64,000 bases of DNA from the NCBI GenBank assembly GCA_041545745.1, contig CP168152.1, positions 1,362,001-1,426,000 on the forward strand, given 5' to 3'. The notes under the pieces were generated by a model. That model saw only the letters and a list, made by a program, of their open reading frames with translations, ran no database searches and was not told the origin of the DNA. Both the position numbers and the translations under genes were made by a program. Origin of the DNA: Stenotrophomonas indicatrix (GTDB lineage Bacteria > Pseudomonadota > Gammaproteobacteria > Xanthomonadales > Xanthomonadaceae). Positions 41,969 through 51,500 of this stretch are shown piece after piece. Position 1 is the stretch's first letter. The number at the start of each line of letters is the position of its first letter.

Positions 41969-42151
41969 AAGTGGATAGTCCCGGGATCGTCGTGCTCGCA
42001 GGAGCTGGATCAGCCGCTGCGCTGTTGGAAGACGACGGTATGCCGCGGCTCGCAGAGGGGCAAGCAAGCCAATGGGCCTGCCGGCCAGATGGTCGGCCGA
42101 CCCTCGCCAACCGGCAGAGTGACTAACGACACATTCGCTATACCGAACTTC

Positions 42152-42176
42152 GCACTACTGTGGACTTCAACGTAGT
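42152..42176. promoter_or_regulatory. Inverted repeat upstream of the PadR gene
   Basis: CACTACTGTGGACTTCAACG plus TAGTG: 6-base arms (CACTAC / GTAGTG) around a 13-base spacer, ending 12 bases before ATG 42189. A candidate autoregulatory site; inferred from position and symmetry. Confidence 0.4.
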
Positions 42177-42188
42177 GGAGGGCCGGTC

Positions 42189-42554
42189 ATGTCCGAGGAC
42201 GATGTCCACCTGAAGAAGTTCCAGAAGGAGCTCAGCGCCGGAACGGTGTCGCTGGCCCTGCTGGCGGTGCTGGCCCGGGCCGGGGAGCCGCTGTACGGCT
42301 ACCTCATTGCCAAGGAGCTGGAGCGGGTGGGCGAGGGCGTGCTGAGCGGCAAGCAGAGCGCGCTGTACCCGGTACTGCGCAACCTGGAGGGCGCCGGCCT
42401 GCTGGAAAGCCATGTGGAACCGTCCAGCAGCGGGCCGCCGCGCCGCTACTACCGCATCAACGCGCGTGGCCGGGAGGTGCTGGAGCAATGGCGCCAGGCC
42501 TGGCGTGACACCCGTGATTCCGTCGATTCCGTGTTGGAGGGGGTACCGCAATGA
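42189..42554 (+). CDS. PadR-family transcriptional regulator
   Basis: A 121-residue winged-helix repressor: SLALLAVLARAGEPLYGYLIAKELE, LSGKQSALYPVLRNLEGAGLL and RRYYRINARGREVL are the PadR hallmarks. Its stop overlaps the start of the sensor-domain gene (ATGA), a common pairing in which the regulator controls the membrane protein. A CACTAC / GTAGTG inverted repeat just upstream could be its operator. Confidence 0.9.
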   Translation: MSEDDVHLKKFQKELSAGTVSLALLAVLARAGEPLYGYLIAKELERVGEGVLSGKQSALYPVLRNLEGAGLLESHVEPSSSGPPRRYYRINARGREVLEQWRQAWRDTRDSVDSVLEGVPQ

Positions 42555-43540
42555 ACGACCTGAACCTGGCAGGCAACAGTCTGCCCAGCACCATTCCGCA
42601 GTATCTGGCGCAGTTGCGTGCGGCGCTGGACGGTGCCGATCCGGCGATGGTGCAGGACGCCCTGTACGACGCTGAGGAATACCTGCGCTCTGAACTGGCA
42701 GCGCAACCCGGCCGCAGCGAAGCCGAGGTCATCGCCGACGTCGCCGGCAGCTACGGTGCACCGGACGAGGTGGCGGAAATCTATCGCGAAACCGAGCTCA
42801 CGGTGAACCGCGCGCTGCGTACGCCGCGGGCCGACACGGGCCCGATGCTGCGTGCAGCGGCCGAGGCCAGCGGTGCTGCGCCGGCGGCGCAGCCGGCAGC
42901 GCCCGTGCAGCGTTCGCTGCTGGCGCGCTTCTTCGGCGTGGTGACCGACCCGCACACCTACGGCGCGCTGTGCTACATGCTGTTGTCGCTGGCCACCGGC
43001 ATCTTCTTCTTCACCTGGGTGGTCACCGGCCTGTCGCTGTCGCTGGGCCTGCTGATCCTGATCATCGGCGTTCCGCTGACCGTGCTGTTCTTCGGCTCGG
43101 TGCGTGGACTGGCGTTGCTGGAGGGGCGGCTGGTGGAAGCGCTGCTGGGCGAGCGCATGCCGCGTCGGCCGCAGTACACCGACCGCAGCCGCAGCTGGCT
43201 GCAGCGTATCGGTGACATGTTCACCGATGGCCGCACCTGGCTGACCCTGCTGTACTTCGTGCTGATGCTGCCGCTCGGCATCATCTACTTCACCATCGCG
43301 GTGACGTTGCTGTCGCTGTCGCTGGGTTTGATCTGGGCACCGGTGGCGGCGATCTTCAGTGGCGATATCCCCGGCATCTATATCGACGACGTGAACGTGC
43401 TGCCGCTGGCGGCGTCGCCGCTGGTGGCCATCGTGGTTGCAGCGGTGGGCGTGTTGTTGTTGCTGCTGACGATGCACCTGGCACGCGGCATCGGCAAGCT
43501 GCACGGCATGCTGGCCAAGAACCTGCTGGTGCGGTTGTAG
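42551..43540 (+). CDS. DUF1700/sensor-domain-type membrane protein
   Basis: A 329-residue protein. The N-terminal 95 residues form a soluble helical domain (IPQYLAQLRAALDGADPAMV, then AEVIADVAGSYGAPDEVAEIY) like that of DUF1700 proteins, which often pair with PadR regulators. Then come two similar membrane blocks (about 135-200 and 230-320) with SLATGIFFFTWVVTGLSLSL and PLGIIYFTIAVTLLSLSLGL, probably an internal duplication matching the two-repeat putative sensor domain. Function unknown; likely an envelope stress sensor. Confidence 0.8.
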   Translation: MNDLNLAGNSLPSTIPQYLAQLRAALDGADPAMVQDALYDAEEYLRSELAAQPGRSEAEVIADVAGSYGAPDEVAEIYRETELTVNRALRTPRADTGPMLRAAAEASGAAPAAQPAAPVQRSLLARFFGVVTDPHTYGALCYMLLSLATGIFFFTWVVTGLSLSLGLLILIIGVPLTVLFFGSVRGLALLEGRLVEALLGERMPRRPQYTDRSRSWLQRIGDMFTDGRTWLTLLYFVLMLPLGIIYFTIAVTLLSLSLGLIWAPVAAIFSGDIPGIYIDDVNVLPLAASPLVAIVVAAVGVLLLLLTMHLARGIGKLHGMLAKNLLVRL

Positions 43541-43548
43541 GAGGCCAG

Positions 43549-43641
43549 GGGTCGGATCCCTGTTCGCAGAACAGGGCTCTGACCCTGCATCCGCTCGCGC
43601 TGGGGTCAGAGCCCTTTCCGTGGGAAAGGGATCCGACCCCG
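43549..43641. repeat. Two related hairpins between convergent genes
   Basis: GGGGTCGGATCCCTGTTCG (43549 on) with a CTGTTCGCAGAACAG hairpin, then GGGGTCAGAGCCCTTTCC..GGAAAGGGATCCGACCCC. Outer parts also pair with each other (GGGGTCGGATCC and GGATCCGACCCC). The motif is the same family as 2321-2357. Confidence 0.8.
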
Positions 43642-43653
43642 GTTCCAGCGGGG

Positions 43654-44961
43654 TTACCCCGCCTTGCGGCGCAGCGGGGTGACGTTGCTCTTCTTCTTCG
43701 TGGCCTTCGCTGCCGGTGCTTCGGCATGCGCGGCGAAGAAGTCACGCACCTTCGGGTAGACCACTTCGCGCCAGCGGCGGCCGCTGAAGATGCCGTAGTG
43801 GCCCGCGCCTTCGACGATGAAATGCTCGCGGCGGTCAGCAGCAATGCCGGTGCACAGCGACTGCGCCGCTTCGGTCTGGCCGAGGCCGGCGATATCGTCC
43901 AGCTCGCCTTCGATGCTCAGCAGTGCGGTATCGCGGATCGCCGACGGATCGACCTTCTCGCCGTTGACCACCCATTCGCCACGCGGCAGCAGGAAGTCCT
44001 GGAACACCACGGAAATGGTGTCCAGATAGTACTTGGCCGGCATGTCCAGCACGGCGTTGTACTCGTCGTAGAAATTGCGATGCGCGTCGGCATCCTCCAG
44101 GTCGCCCTTCACCAGGTCGGTGTAGAAATCCCAGTGCGAACTGAAGTGGCGGCTCGGGTTCATCGACAGAAAGCCTGCGTGCTGCAGGAAGCCGGGATAC
44201 ACGCGGCGACCGGCACCGGGATAGCTGGCCGGCACGGTGTGGATGACATTGTTCTCGAACCACGACAGCGGGTTCTGCGTGGCCAGATTGTTGACCGCGG
44301 TCGGGCTGCAGCGCGCATCGATCGGGCCGCCCATCATCACCAGCGTGCGCGGCGTCGGTTCACCGCGGCTGGCCATCAATGAAACTGCGGCCAGCACCGG
44401 TACGGTCGGCTGGCAGACACTGACCACGTGCAGGCGCTCGACGCCGAGATGGCGGATGAACTCCTGGATGTAGGCGATGTAGTCGTCCAGCCCGAACTCG
44501 CCTTCGCTGCCGGGCACCATGCGCGCGTCGACCCAGTCGGTCACATACACGCGGTGGTCACGCAGCAGCGTGCGCACGGTGTCGCGCAGCAGCGTGGCGT
44601 GATGGCCCGACAACGGCGCCACCACCAGCACGAACGGCTGGTTGAGCATGGTGTGCAGCTGGTCGGCTTCATTGCTGTGGCGCTTGAAGCGCAGCAGCTT
44701 GCAGAACGGCTTGCTGAGTTCCTCGTGCACCACGATCGGCACGCGCTCGCCCTCGACTTCGATTTCGTTGATGCCCCATTCGGGCTTCTCGTAATCCTTG
44801 CCGATGCGATGGAACAGCTCATTGACCGCCGCCAGGCGATCAGCGCCGGGCATCTGCGACCACCAGTGTCCCTGGTTGGCGAAGAACTTGGCGTTGGCCT
44901 GGGCCTGGTGCACCCAGGGGGCGAGCAGGTTGCGGGTCAGTTCGTGCAGTTGATAGAGCAT
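43654..44961 (-). CDS. phaZ: Intracellular polyhydroxyalkanoate depolymerase
   Basis: A 435-residue cytoplasmic enzyme that hydrolyses storage polyester. It matches the Ralstonia PhaZa1 type, whose nucleophile is Cys rather than Ser: here C183 in LHVVSVCQPTVPVLAA falls at the same number. Asp and His partners fit SIEGELDDIAG and EGAGHYGIFSGRRW. No PHA synthase gene is adjacent. A basic Lys/Arg tail (KATKKKSNVTPLRRKAG) could bind granules or DNA. Confidence 0.9.
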   Translation of the reverse strand: MLYQLHELTRNLLAPWVHQAQANAKFFANQGHWWSQMPGADRLAAVNELFHRIGKDYEKPEWGINEIEVEGERVPIVVHEELSKPFCKLLRFKRHSNEADQLHTMLNQPFVLVVAPLSGHHATLLRDTVRTLLRDHRVYVTDWVDARMVPGSEGEFGLDDYIAYIQEFIRHLGVERLHVVSVCQPTVPVLAAVSLMASRGEPTPRTLVMMGGPIDARCSPTAVNNLATQNPLSWFENNVIHTVPASYPGAGRRVYPGFLQHAGFLSMNPSRHFSSHWDFYTDLVKGDLEDADAHRNFYDEYNAVLDMPAKYYLDTISVVFQDFLLPRGEWVVNGEKVDPSAIRDTALLSIEGELDDIAGLGQTEAAQSLCTGIAADRREHFIVEGAGHYGIFSGRRWREVVYPKVRDFFAAHAEAPAAKATKKKSNVTPLRRKAG

Positions 44962-45047
44962 GCCGACCGAATATGTATGGTCTTATGTTGCCGCGCAGCA
45001 TAGCGCATCCGACTGTCCCGGACGTTAAGCAGACTCACTGGCCCTAT

Positions 45048-45644
45048 TCAGCGGGCCGCTTGCTCCAGCGCGGCTGCTTCACCGGCCAGTGCTGGCCCCA
45101 GCCAGAGGTGGGACCCGACTGCCTGCAGGCCTTGGCGCGTCAGCTCGCGCCGGTACCAGCGGGCCGGACGCGACTGGAAGCCGTCATGGTCGCCCTCGAA
45201 TTCATCTTCGGCAGCGAAGGTTTCCAGGAACGCCACCCCTGCGGTCAGCTCGGCGACACCGGCCAGGCCCGCGCGCAGTTCGCGGTTGGGCACGTAGTGC
45301 ATCACGTCCGAACAGACCAGCAGATCGACCGGGGCGCAGGGTCGCAGCCAGGCGAAATCGCCAAAGCTGGCCAGGTGCAGGTTGCGGGTCCGGCCGTAGC
45401 GGCGCACAGCGTACTCGCTGCTGTCGAAACCGAGGTAGTCGACCTTCGGACGCAGTTTCAGCAGCGGCGCGCGCCAGGCGCCTTCGCCGCAGCCGATGTC
45501 CAGCACGCTGCGGATCGGTCGTTCCAGGTAGTACTCGGCCGTCGCTACGGCGAGGGCGACCTTGCGCGCCAGGCGCGCGCTGCCACCGATGTCGGCGCGG
45601 CGGTACCAGCGCTGGAAGTAGGCGGCGTCGTAGGTCTTGTCCAT
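45048..45644 (-). CDS. Class I SAM-dependent methyltransferase
   Basis: A 198-residue methyltransferase. The SAM-binding motif I is VLDIGCGEGAW (about 47-57), followed by an acidic strand end DYLGFDSSEYAV and motif with LLVCSDVMHYVP. Preceded by a helical cap (YDAAYFQRWYRRADI). The acceptor is not evident. ATG 45644 starts just before the cap. It stands alone. Confidence 0.85.
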   Translation of the reverse strand: MDKTYDAAYFQRWYRRADIGGSARLARKVALAVATAEYYLERPIRSVLDIGCGEGAWRAPLLKLRPKVDYLGFDSSEYAVRRYGRTRNLHLASFGDFAWLRPCAPVDLLVCSDVMHYVPNRELRAGLAGVAELTAGVAFLETFAAEDEFEGDHDGFQSRPARWYRRELTRQGLQAVGSHLWLGPALAGEAAALEQAAR

Positions 45645-45792
45645 GGCGTTCGGCTGCGGTCGTGAAATCGGCGCCTATCGTACGGCGTTGCAGCACACCA
45701 TGCGTCGATGTGTCGCGGCGGTTGCGCATGCGGTGGCCTCATCACGACATGCGAGAATGGCGGACATCCACGCCAGCCGCCGGAGCGAGCGC

Positions 45793-46248
45793 ATGCAGAG
45801 CTACTACTGGGTCAAGACCTTCCACATCGTGTTCGTGGTGGCGTGGATGGCCACGGTGTTCTACCTGCCGCGCATCCTGGTGAACCTGTCCGAGACGGCG
45901 GGGCAGCCGGCGGTGGTCGAGCGCCTGCAGCTGATGGGCATGCGCCTGTACCGCTTCGGCCATTCGATGTTCGGCCTGGCATTCGTGCTCGGCCTGGTGC
46001 TGTGGCTGGGTTACAAGGTGATTCCGGATTTCCCGACCATGGTCGCCCAGGACGGGGCGGGCTGGCTGCATGCCAAGCTGGGCCTGGTGGTGGTGCTGCT
46101 GGCGTACTTCATCTGGATCGGACGCCTGCTCAAGGGTGTGGCCAAGGGCAGGGCGCTGCCGTCCTCGCGCGCGCTGCGCTGGATCAACGAGATCCCGCTG
46201 CTGGCCTTCATCCCGATCGTCTGGCTGGTGCTGGCCAAGCCGTTCTGA
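45793..46248 (+). CDS. hemJ: HemJ/CopD-family membrane protein, possible protoporphyrinogen oxidase
   Basis: A 151-residue inner-membrane protein with four helices. KTFHIVFVVAWMATVFYLPRILV carries the conserved His of helix 1, and INEIPLLAFIPIVWLVLAKPF matches the HemJ ending (NE.P...IV.LV..KPF), supporting oxidation of protoporphyrinogen IX in heme synthesis. Helix 3 (LHAKLGLVVVLLAYFIWIG) lacks the YH pair of many HemJ proteins, so a CopD-family protein of other role is the alternative. Start ATG 45793. Confidence 0.78.
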   Translation: MQSYYWVKTFHIVFVVAWMATVFYLPRILVNLSETAGQPAVVERLQLMGMRLYRFGHSMFGLAFVLGLVLWLGYKVIPDFPTMVAQDGAGWLHAKLGLVVVLLAYFIWIGRLLKGVAKGRALPSSRALRWINEIPLLAFIPIVWLVLAKPF

Positions 46249-46267
46249 GATCCCGCGCGTTCGAACA

Positions 46268-46480
46268 TGTCACTTTCTTGCTCGTGCAAGAAAGTAACCA
46301 AAGAACACGCCGCCGAACGCTCGCCGGCGCTGCGCGCCGGTTCCCTGCGCTTCTCGGTGAATCAGGGGACGACGCCGAACTCGCTGCGCTCAAACATCGG
46401 CGCCTCTTCGCCCCTGATTCCCCTGCGATGCTCGGCTCGCTCATGGCGGACCCGAACGTCAAAAGCCGCAGCTGCACCCG
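46268..46480 (+). repeat. Long interspersed repeat, copy 3
   Basis: Matches copy 1 (39942-40170): CACTTTCTTGCTCGTGCAAG, AAGTAACCAAAGAACACGCC, TCTCGGTGAATCAGGGGACG, CCCCTGATTCCCCTGCGATG, GCTCGGCTCGCTCATGGCGG. Here the middle reads CGAACTCGCTGCGCTCAAAC, without the SMAG hairpin of copy 1. Again a SMAG element (46481-46503) follows directly. Confidence 0.88.
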
Positions 46481-46503
46481 GTAGATCCACGCGATGCGTG
46501 GAT
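46481..46503 (+). repeat. SMAG-type REP element
   Basis: GTAGATCCACGCGATGCGTG plus GAT, following the long repeat as at 40176. Confidence 0.9.
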
Positions 46504-46521
46504 GCCGTCAGGGCGCAAACA

Positions 46522-46549
46522 AAAGAGCCGGGCGTCTGCCCGGCTCTTT
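46522..46549 (-). terminator. Terminator of accA
   Basis: AAAGAGCCGGGC / GCCCGGCTCTTT stem with a GTCT loop; on the minus strand it continues TTTTGTTTG, 23 bases past the accA stop. With repeats at 46268-46503 it fills the 324-base gap. Confidence 0.88.
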
Positions 46550-46572
46550 GCGTATCCGACGTCAGGAAGCGA

Positions 46573-47532
46573 TCACGCAGCTTCGTAGGTGCCGTAGCTG
46601 CGCAGGCGCTTGTAGCGCTGGTCCAGCAGCTCCTGGGTGGACAGCGAATCCAGCGCTTCCAGCTCGTTCAGCAGCACGGCCTTCAGCCGCTTGGCCATCT
46701 GCGTCGGGTTGCGGTGGGCGCCGCCGGTCGGCTCGCGCACGACCTTGTCGACCAGGCCCAGGCCCTTCAGGCGCGGCGCGGTCAGGCCGAGCTGCTCGGC
46801 GGCGTCCTTGGCCTTGCCGGCGTCCTTCCACAGGATCGAGGCGCAGCCTTCCGGGGTGATGGTCGAGTACACCGCGTATTCCAGCATCACGGTGCGGTCG
46901 CCCACGCCCAGCGCCAGTGCGCCGCCGGAGCCGCCTTCACCGATCACGGTGCAGATGATCGGCACCTTCAGCTCGGCCATCTCGATCAGGTTGCGCGCGA
47001 TCGCTTCGGACTGGCCGCGCGACTCGGCATCGATGCCCGGCCAGGCGCCGGCGGTATCGATCAGGGTCAGCACCGGCAGGCCGAAACGCTCGGCCATCTT
47101 CATCAGGCGCAGCGCCTTGCGGTAGCCTTCGGGCTTGGGCATGCCGAAGTTGCGCTTGATCTTTTCCTTGGTATCGCGGCCCTTCTGGTGGCCGATGACC
47201 ATCACCGAGCGGCCATTGATGCGGGCCAGGCCGCCCATGATCGCCTTGTCGTCAGCGAAGGCACGGTCGCCGGCCAGTTCCTGGAACTCATCGCAGATGA
47301 TGCGGATGTAGTCGGCGGTGTACGGGCGCGACGGATGGCGGGCCAGTTGCAGCACCTGCCACGAGGTCAGGTTGCGGAAGATCTGCGCGGTACGCACGCG
47401 CAGCTTGTCCTGCAGCGCGTGCACTTCGGCCTCGACATTGACCGCCGGCCCGGCACTGGCGTTGCGCAGTTCCTGGATCTTGGCTTCCAGGTCGGCGATG
47501 GGTTGCTCGAAGTCGAGGTAGTTCGGATTCAT
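46573..47532 (-). CDS. accA: Acetyl-CoA carboxylase carboxyltransferase subunit alpha
   Basis: A 319-residue cytoplasmic subunit that, with AccD, moves the carboxyl group from biotin to acetyl-CoA, making malonyl-CoA for fatty acids. N-terminal helices ([20 protein letters not shown]) precede the crotonase-like domain with [40 protein letters not shown] and [15 protein letters not shown]. Full length. Its place after dnaE is the usual gammaproteobacterial order, here with a lipoprotein gene inserted between. Confidence 0.97.
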   Translation of the reverse strand: MNPNYLDFEQPIADLEAKIQELRNASAGPAVNVEAEVHALQDKLRVRTAQIFRNLTSWQVLQLARHPSRPYTADYIRIICDEFQELAGDRAFADDKAIMGGLARINGRSVMVIGHQKGRDTKEKIKRNFGMPKPEGYRKALRLMKMAERFGLPVLTLIDTAGAWPGIDAESRGQSEAIARNLIEMAELKVPIICTVIGEGGSGGALALGVGDRTVMLEYAVYSTITPEGCASILWKDAGKAKDAAEQLGLTAPRLKGLGLVDKVVREPTGGAHRNPTQMAKRLKAVLLNELEALDSLSTQELLDQRYKRLRSYGTYEAA

Positions 47533-47661
47533 CGGAAGCCGTCGTGTAAAGAAGAGGGGAATTCTAGCCGAATGCGCAGGAACGGCCCGTACGCCTTCGT
47601 CTGGAAACCGACGGTAGCGCAGTGGGGGCGGGCGGCGCCAGTCAGGCCGCCGGTCGCCGGT

Positions 47662-48528
47662 TCAGGGCAGGACCAGCGCGCTGCGGGCCATCAGCGTGCT
47701 GCGCTGGGTCACAAAGTCGTTGTAGGCCTTGTTGGCCGCGACTGGCAGCTTCGCGCCCAGCGATGCGGTGGCAAGGGTGAAGGCTATCTGTGCCTGCGTG
47801 TCCTGCTTGCGCAGGGCCTTCTGCTCGCTGGCGGTGGTGGCCTTCAGCCAGCGTGCGTAGACATCGCGCAGGGGGCCGGCATGGGCTTCGAACACGGGAT
47901 CCAGCGTCGGCAACGCCGCCGGTGCAGTGTCCAGGGTGAAGACGGGGGCGACATAGCCGGCGGGCTGCTCGCGCTTGTAGGCACCGGGCTCGCCCATGCC
48001 AGCCTCGACATAGGTGATGAACGCCGGCGCGGTGAAGATCTTGGTGCTGATCCTGCCGCCGGTCGAATCGACATGGGCAACCAGCTGTTCCTCGGGGAAC
48101 GCTTCATGCACGCCGAAGTTCCAGGTCTTCTCGATGAACAGGCCATGCTGCTTTTCGAACGGCCCCTTGAATTCGACGCCTCCCAGTTCGATGCCCGGGC
48201 CGCTGACGCCGAAGTTCTTCAGCTTGTTGTCGTCGGTCACATAGATCTCGCGCGCGGTTACGTACTCGCTGAGGCTTGGGTTGATCAGGCCGCCATGACC
48301 GCCGGCGTAAACGATGAAGCGCACCTCACCCAGGCGTTCGGTGTGCAGGCGATGTTCGCCGGCCGCCAGACTGACCGGGCGCGACGCATGTGCGGCTACC
48401 GGCAGGTCCTTGCCATCGATGCTGATGGCAAGGGGCGTATCGGTCGGGTTGTCGATCTCGAAATCGACTTTGGAAGAGCAGCCGGCCAGCGCGAGCGCGG
48501 CCACCATCGACAGCAACAGATTCTTCAT
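47662..48528 (-). CDS. Hypothetical lipoprotein
   Basis: A 288-residue lipoprotein (MKNLLLSMVAALALAGC, lipid Cys 17) that I do not recognise. After the anchor comes a PEGA-like beta segment (DFEIDNPTDTPLAISIDGKD, LAAGEHRLHTERLGEVRF) and then a region with GLINPSLSEYVTAREIYVTD and a helical tail. A stretch of open frame upstream to 49017 lies inside dnaE in another frame and is excluded. It sits between dnaE and accA on the same strand. Confidence 0.75.
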   Translation of the reverse strand: MKNLLLSMVAALALAGCSSKVDFEIDNPTDTPLAISIDGKDLPVAAHASRPVSLAAGEHRLHTERLGEVRFIVYAGGHGGLINPSLSEYVTAREIYVTDDNKLKNFGVSGPGIELGGVEFKGPFEKQHGLFIEKTWNFGVHEAFPEEQLVAHVDSTGGRISTKIFTAPAFITYVEAGMGEPGAYKREQPAGYVAPVFTLDTAPAALPTLDPVFEAHAGPLRDVYARWLKATTASEQKALRKQDTQAQIAFTLATASLGAKLPVAANKAYNDFVTQRSTLMARSALVLP

Positions 48529-48587
48529 TGCGGACAATCGTCCTTGACGTATGCGGCGGGAAAGCGGAAACGGGGGTTCGGCCAGCC

Positions 48588-51500
48588 TCAGCTGGCCCAT
48601 GGCGGGCTGTAGCGCACCTTCAGCGTGCGTACTGCCGGTTCGGCGCGAAGCGCCTCCATCAACCGGGAATCGACGCGCACCGCGCTCTGCCCGGAAACAT
48701 CGAGCATGCCGGCGATGCCGCCGCCATCGGGGCCCTTCAGCAGCAGGTCCAGGCGCAGCGGCGTGCGGCCGGGGCGATGACGGTCGAGCAGGGCATCGAT
48801 GCGCTCCCACACCGGCCGCTGCTGGCGCAGGTCCAGCCGCAGCGACAGGCGCGTGGCGTAGTTCGCACAGACCTCGTCGAAGTCCCAGCACTGGCGGATG
48901 CGCAAGGCGAAGCCACCATTGAATTCGTCTTCGCGCAGGCCGCCCTTGACCACCAGGATGCGGTCCTTGGTCATCAGGTGGCCGAACTCGGCCATGGCAT
49001 CGGAGAACGCGCTGCATTCGACGCGGCCACGGCCATCTTCCAGCTGGATGAAGATCTGGCTCTCGCCCTTGCGGCGCACGCCGACCACCTGGCCGGCAAG
49101 CACGGTCTGCACTTCCGGACGCCAGCGCTTCTCGCCGCCACCACTGTTGCTGTTGGCGCTCCAGATCTTTTCCACCGAGCCGAGGTCGGTACCGACCAGA
49201 TCGCGCACGTCATCGCGCCAGGGGTCGAACGGGTGGCCACTGAGGTAGAAGCCCAGCGTGTCGCGCTCGCCGTTGAGGCGCTGCAGCAACGGCCATTCGT
49301 CGGTTTCCTGCAGCTCCAGGTGGATGGCCTGTACGCCTGGCTCGGGGCCGCCGAACAGCGAGTTCTGGCCGGACGCACGCTCGCGCGCCATCTGTTCGGT
49401 GGCCTTGATCACTTCCGGCAGCTGCAGCATCAGCGAGGCACGGTTGTGGCCCAGCTCATCCAGCGCACCGCAGTTGATCATGGCTTCCAGCGTGCGTCGG
49501 TTGAGCTTGGCCGAACCGATGCGGGTGCAGAAGTCGAGCAGGTCGGTGTAGTCGCCGCCGCGAAGGCGCTCCTCCACCACCGCTTCGCAGGCACCCTGGC
49601 CGACGCCCTTGATCGCCCCCAGGCCGTACTGGATCGTGTCCGGCGTGGCTGCTTCAAACATGAAGGCGGACTGGTTCACCTTCGGCGGCAGCACGGTCAG
49701 GCCGAGGTTGCGTACCTCGTCCAGGAAGCCGACCACCTTTTCGGTGTTGTCCATGTCCGAAGACAGCGTCGCTGCCATGAACTCGGCCGGGTAATGGCGC
49801 TTGAGCCAGGCCGTCTGGTAGCTGACCAGGGCGTAGGCAGCGGCATGCGACTTGTTGAAGCCGTAGCCGGCGAACTTCTCCATCAGGTCGAAGATCGCAT
49901 CGGCCTTGGCTTCGCCGACGCCGTCCTTGGCCGCACCTTCGCGGAAGATCTCGCGGTGCTTGGCCATTTCCGCCGGCACCTTCTTGCCCATCGCACGGCG
50001 CAGCAGATCGGCGCCGCCCAGCGAGTAGCCACCGACGATCTGCGCCATCTGCATCACCTGCTCCTGGTACACCATGATGCCGTAGGTGTCACGCAGGATG
50101 CGCTCGGTGCGCGGATCGGGATACTCGACGTCTTCGCGCCCGTGCTTACGGTCGACGAAGGAGGGAATCAGGTCCATCGGGCCGGGGCGGTACAACGACA
50201 CCAGCGCGATCAGGTCTTCGAAACGGTCGGGCTTGGCGTCCTTCAGCAGGCGGCGCATGCCCGAGGATTCGAACTGGAACACCGCGCCGGTATTGCCCGA
50301 GGCGAAGATGTCCTTGTAGGTGGGCGCATCGTCCAGCGGCAGCTGGGTGATGTCCACCGGCGGAACGCCGGCGCGCTCGTGGCGCTTGTTGATCGCCTTC
50401 ACCGCCCAGTCGATGATCGTCAGCGTGCGCAGGCCGAGGAAGTCGAACTTCACCAGGCCGACTTCTTCAACGTCGTTCTTGTCGAACTGGGTGACCGGAT
50501 TCTTGCCGCGGCCATCTTCATCGTGTTCGGCGAACAGCGGGCAGAACTCGGCCAGCGGTTCGGGCGCGATCACCACGCCGCCGGCGTGCTTGCCGGCGTT
50601 GCGGGTGAGGTCTTCCAGCTGCCGCGCAAGGTCGATCAGATCGCGGACATCGTCCTCGCTCTGGTAGCGCTGGATCAGCTCGGGCGAGGCCATCTCGCTG
50701 TCCTTGCCCTCACCCATCGCGTCCTTCAGCGAGATGCCGAGGATGTTCGGGATCAGCTTGGCGACGCCGTCGACCAGGCCATAGGGGAAGCCGAGCACGC
50801 GGCCGGAGTCGCGCACCACCGCCTTGGCCGCCATGGTGCCGTAGGTGATGATCTGGCTGACCCGCTCGCGGCCGTACTTGCGCGCGACGTAGTCGATGAC
50901 TTCGTCGCGACGGTCCATGCAGAAGTCGATGTCGAAGTCGGGCATCGACACGCGTTCGGGGTTGAGGAAGCGCTCGAACAGCAGGTTGTACGGCAGCGGG
51001 TCCAGATCGGTGATCTGCAGCGCCCACGCCACCAGTGAGCCGGCACCGGAACCACGGCCCGGACCGATCGGGATGCCCTGCGCTTTACCCCACTGGATGA
51101 AGTCGGCCACGATCAGGAAGTAGCCGGGGAAGCCCATCTTGATGATGGTGTCCAGCTCGAACTCGAGGCGGTCGCTGTAATCCTGCGCGGTCATGCCGGG
51201 CGCGATGGGATTCTTTTCCAGGCGCGCGGCCAGGCCCTTGCGCGATTCGCTGCGGATCCAGCTGTCCAGCGTCTCCTCGTCGGGCACCGGATAGTCGGGC
51301 AGGAAGTAGGTGCCCAGGCGCATCTCGATGTTGCAGCGTTCGGCCAGCGCCAACGTGTTGTCGATCGCATCGGGGATGTCGGCAAACAGCGCGCACATCT
51401 CCTCGGCCGACTTCAGGTATTGCTGGTCGCTGTACTCGCGTGGGCGCTTGGGGTCATCCAGCACGCGGCCGGTGGAGATGCACACGCGTGCTTCGTGCGC

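Noticed and set aside
46267..48612. 781-codon open frame on the plus strand
   Set aside because: Begins in the long repeat and runs antisense through accA and the lipoprotein gene; both real genes have clear families or signals.
48528..51038. 836-codon open frame on the plus strand
   Set aside because: Antisense to dnaE.
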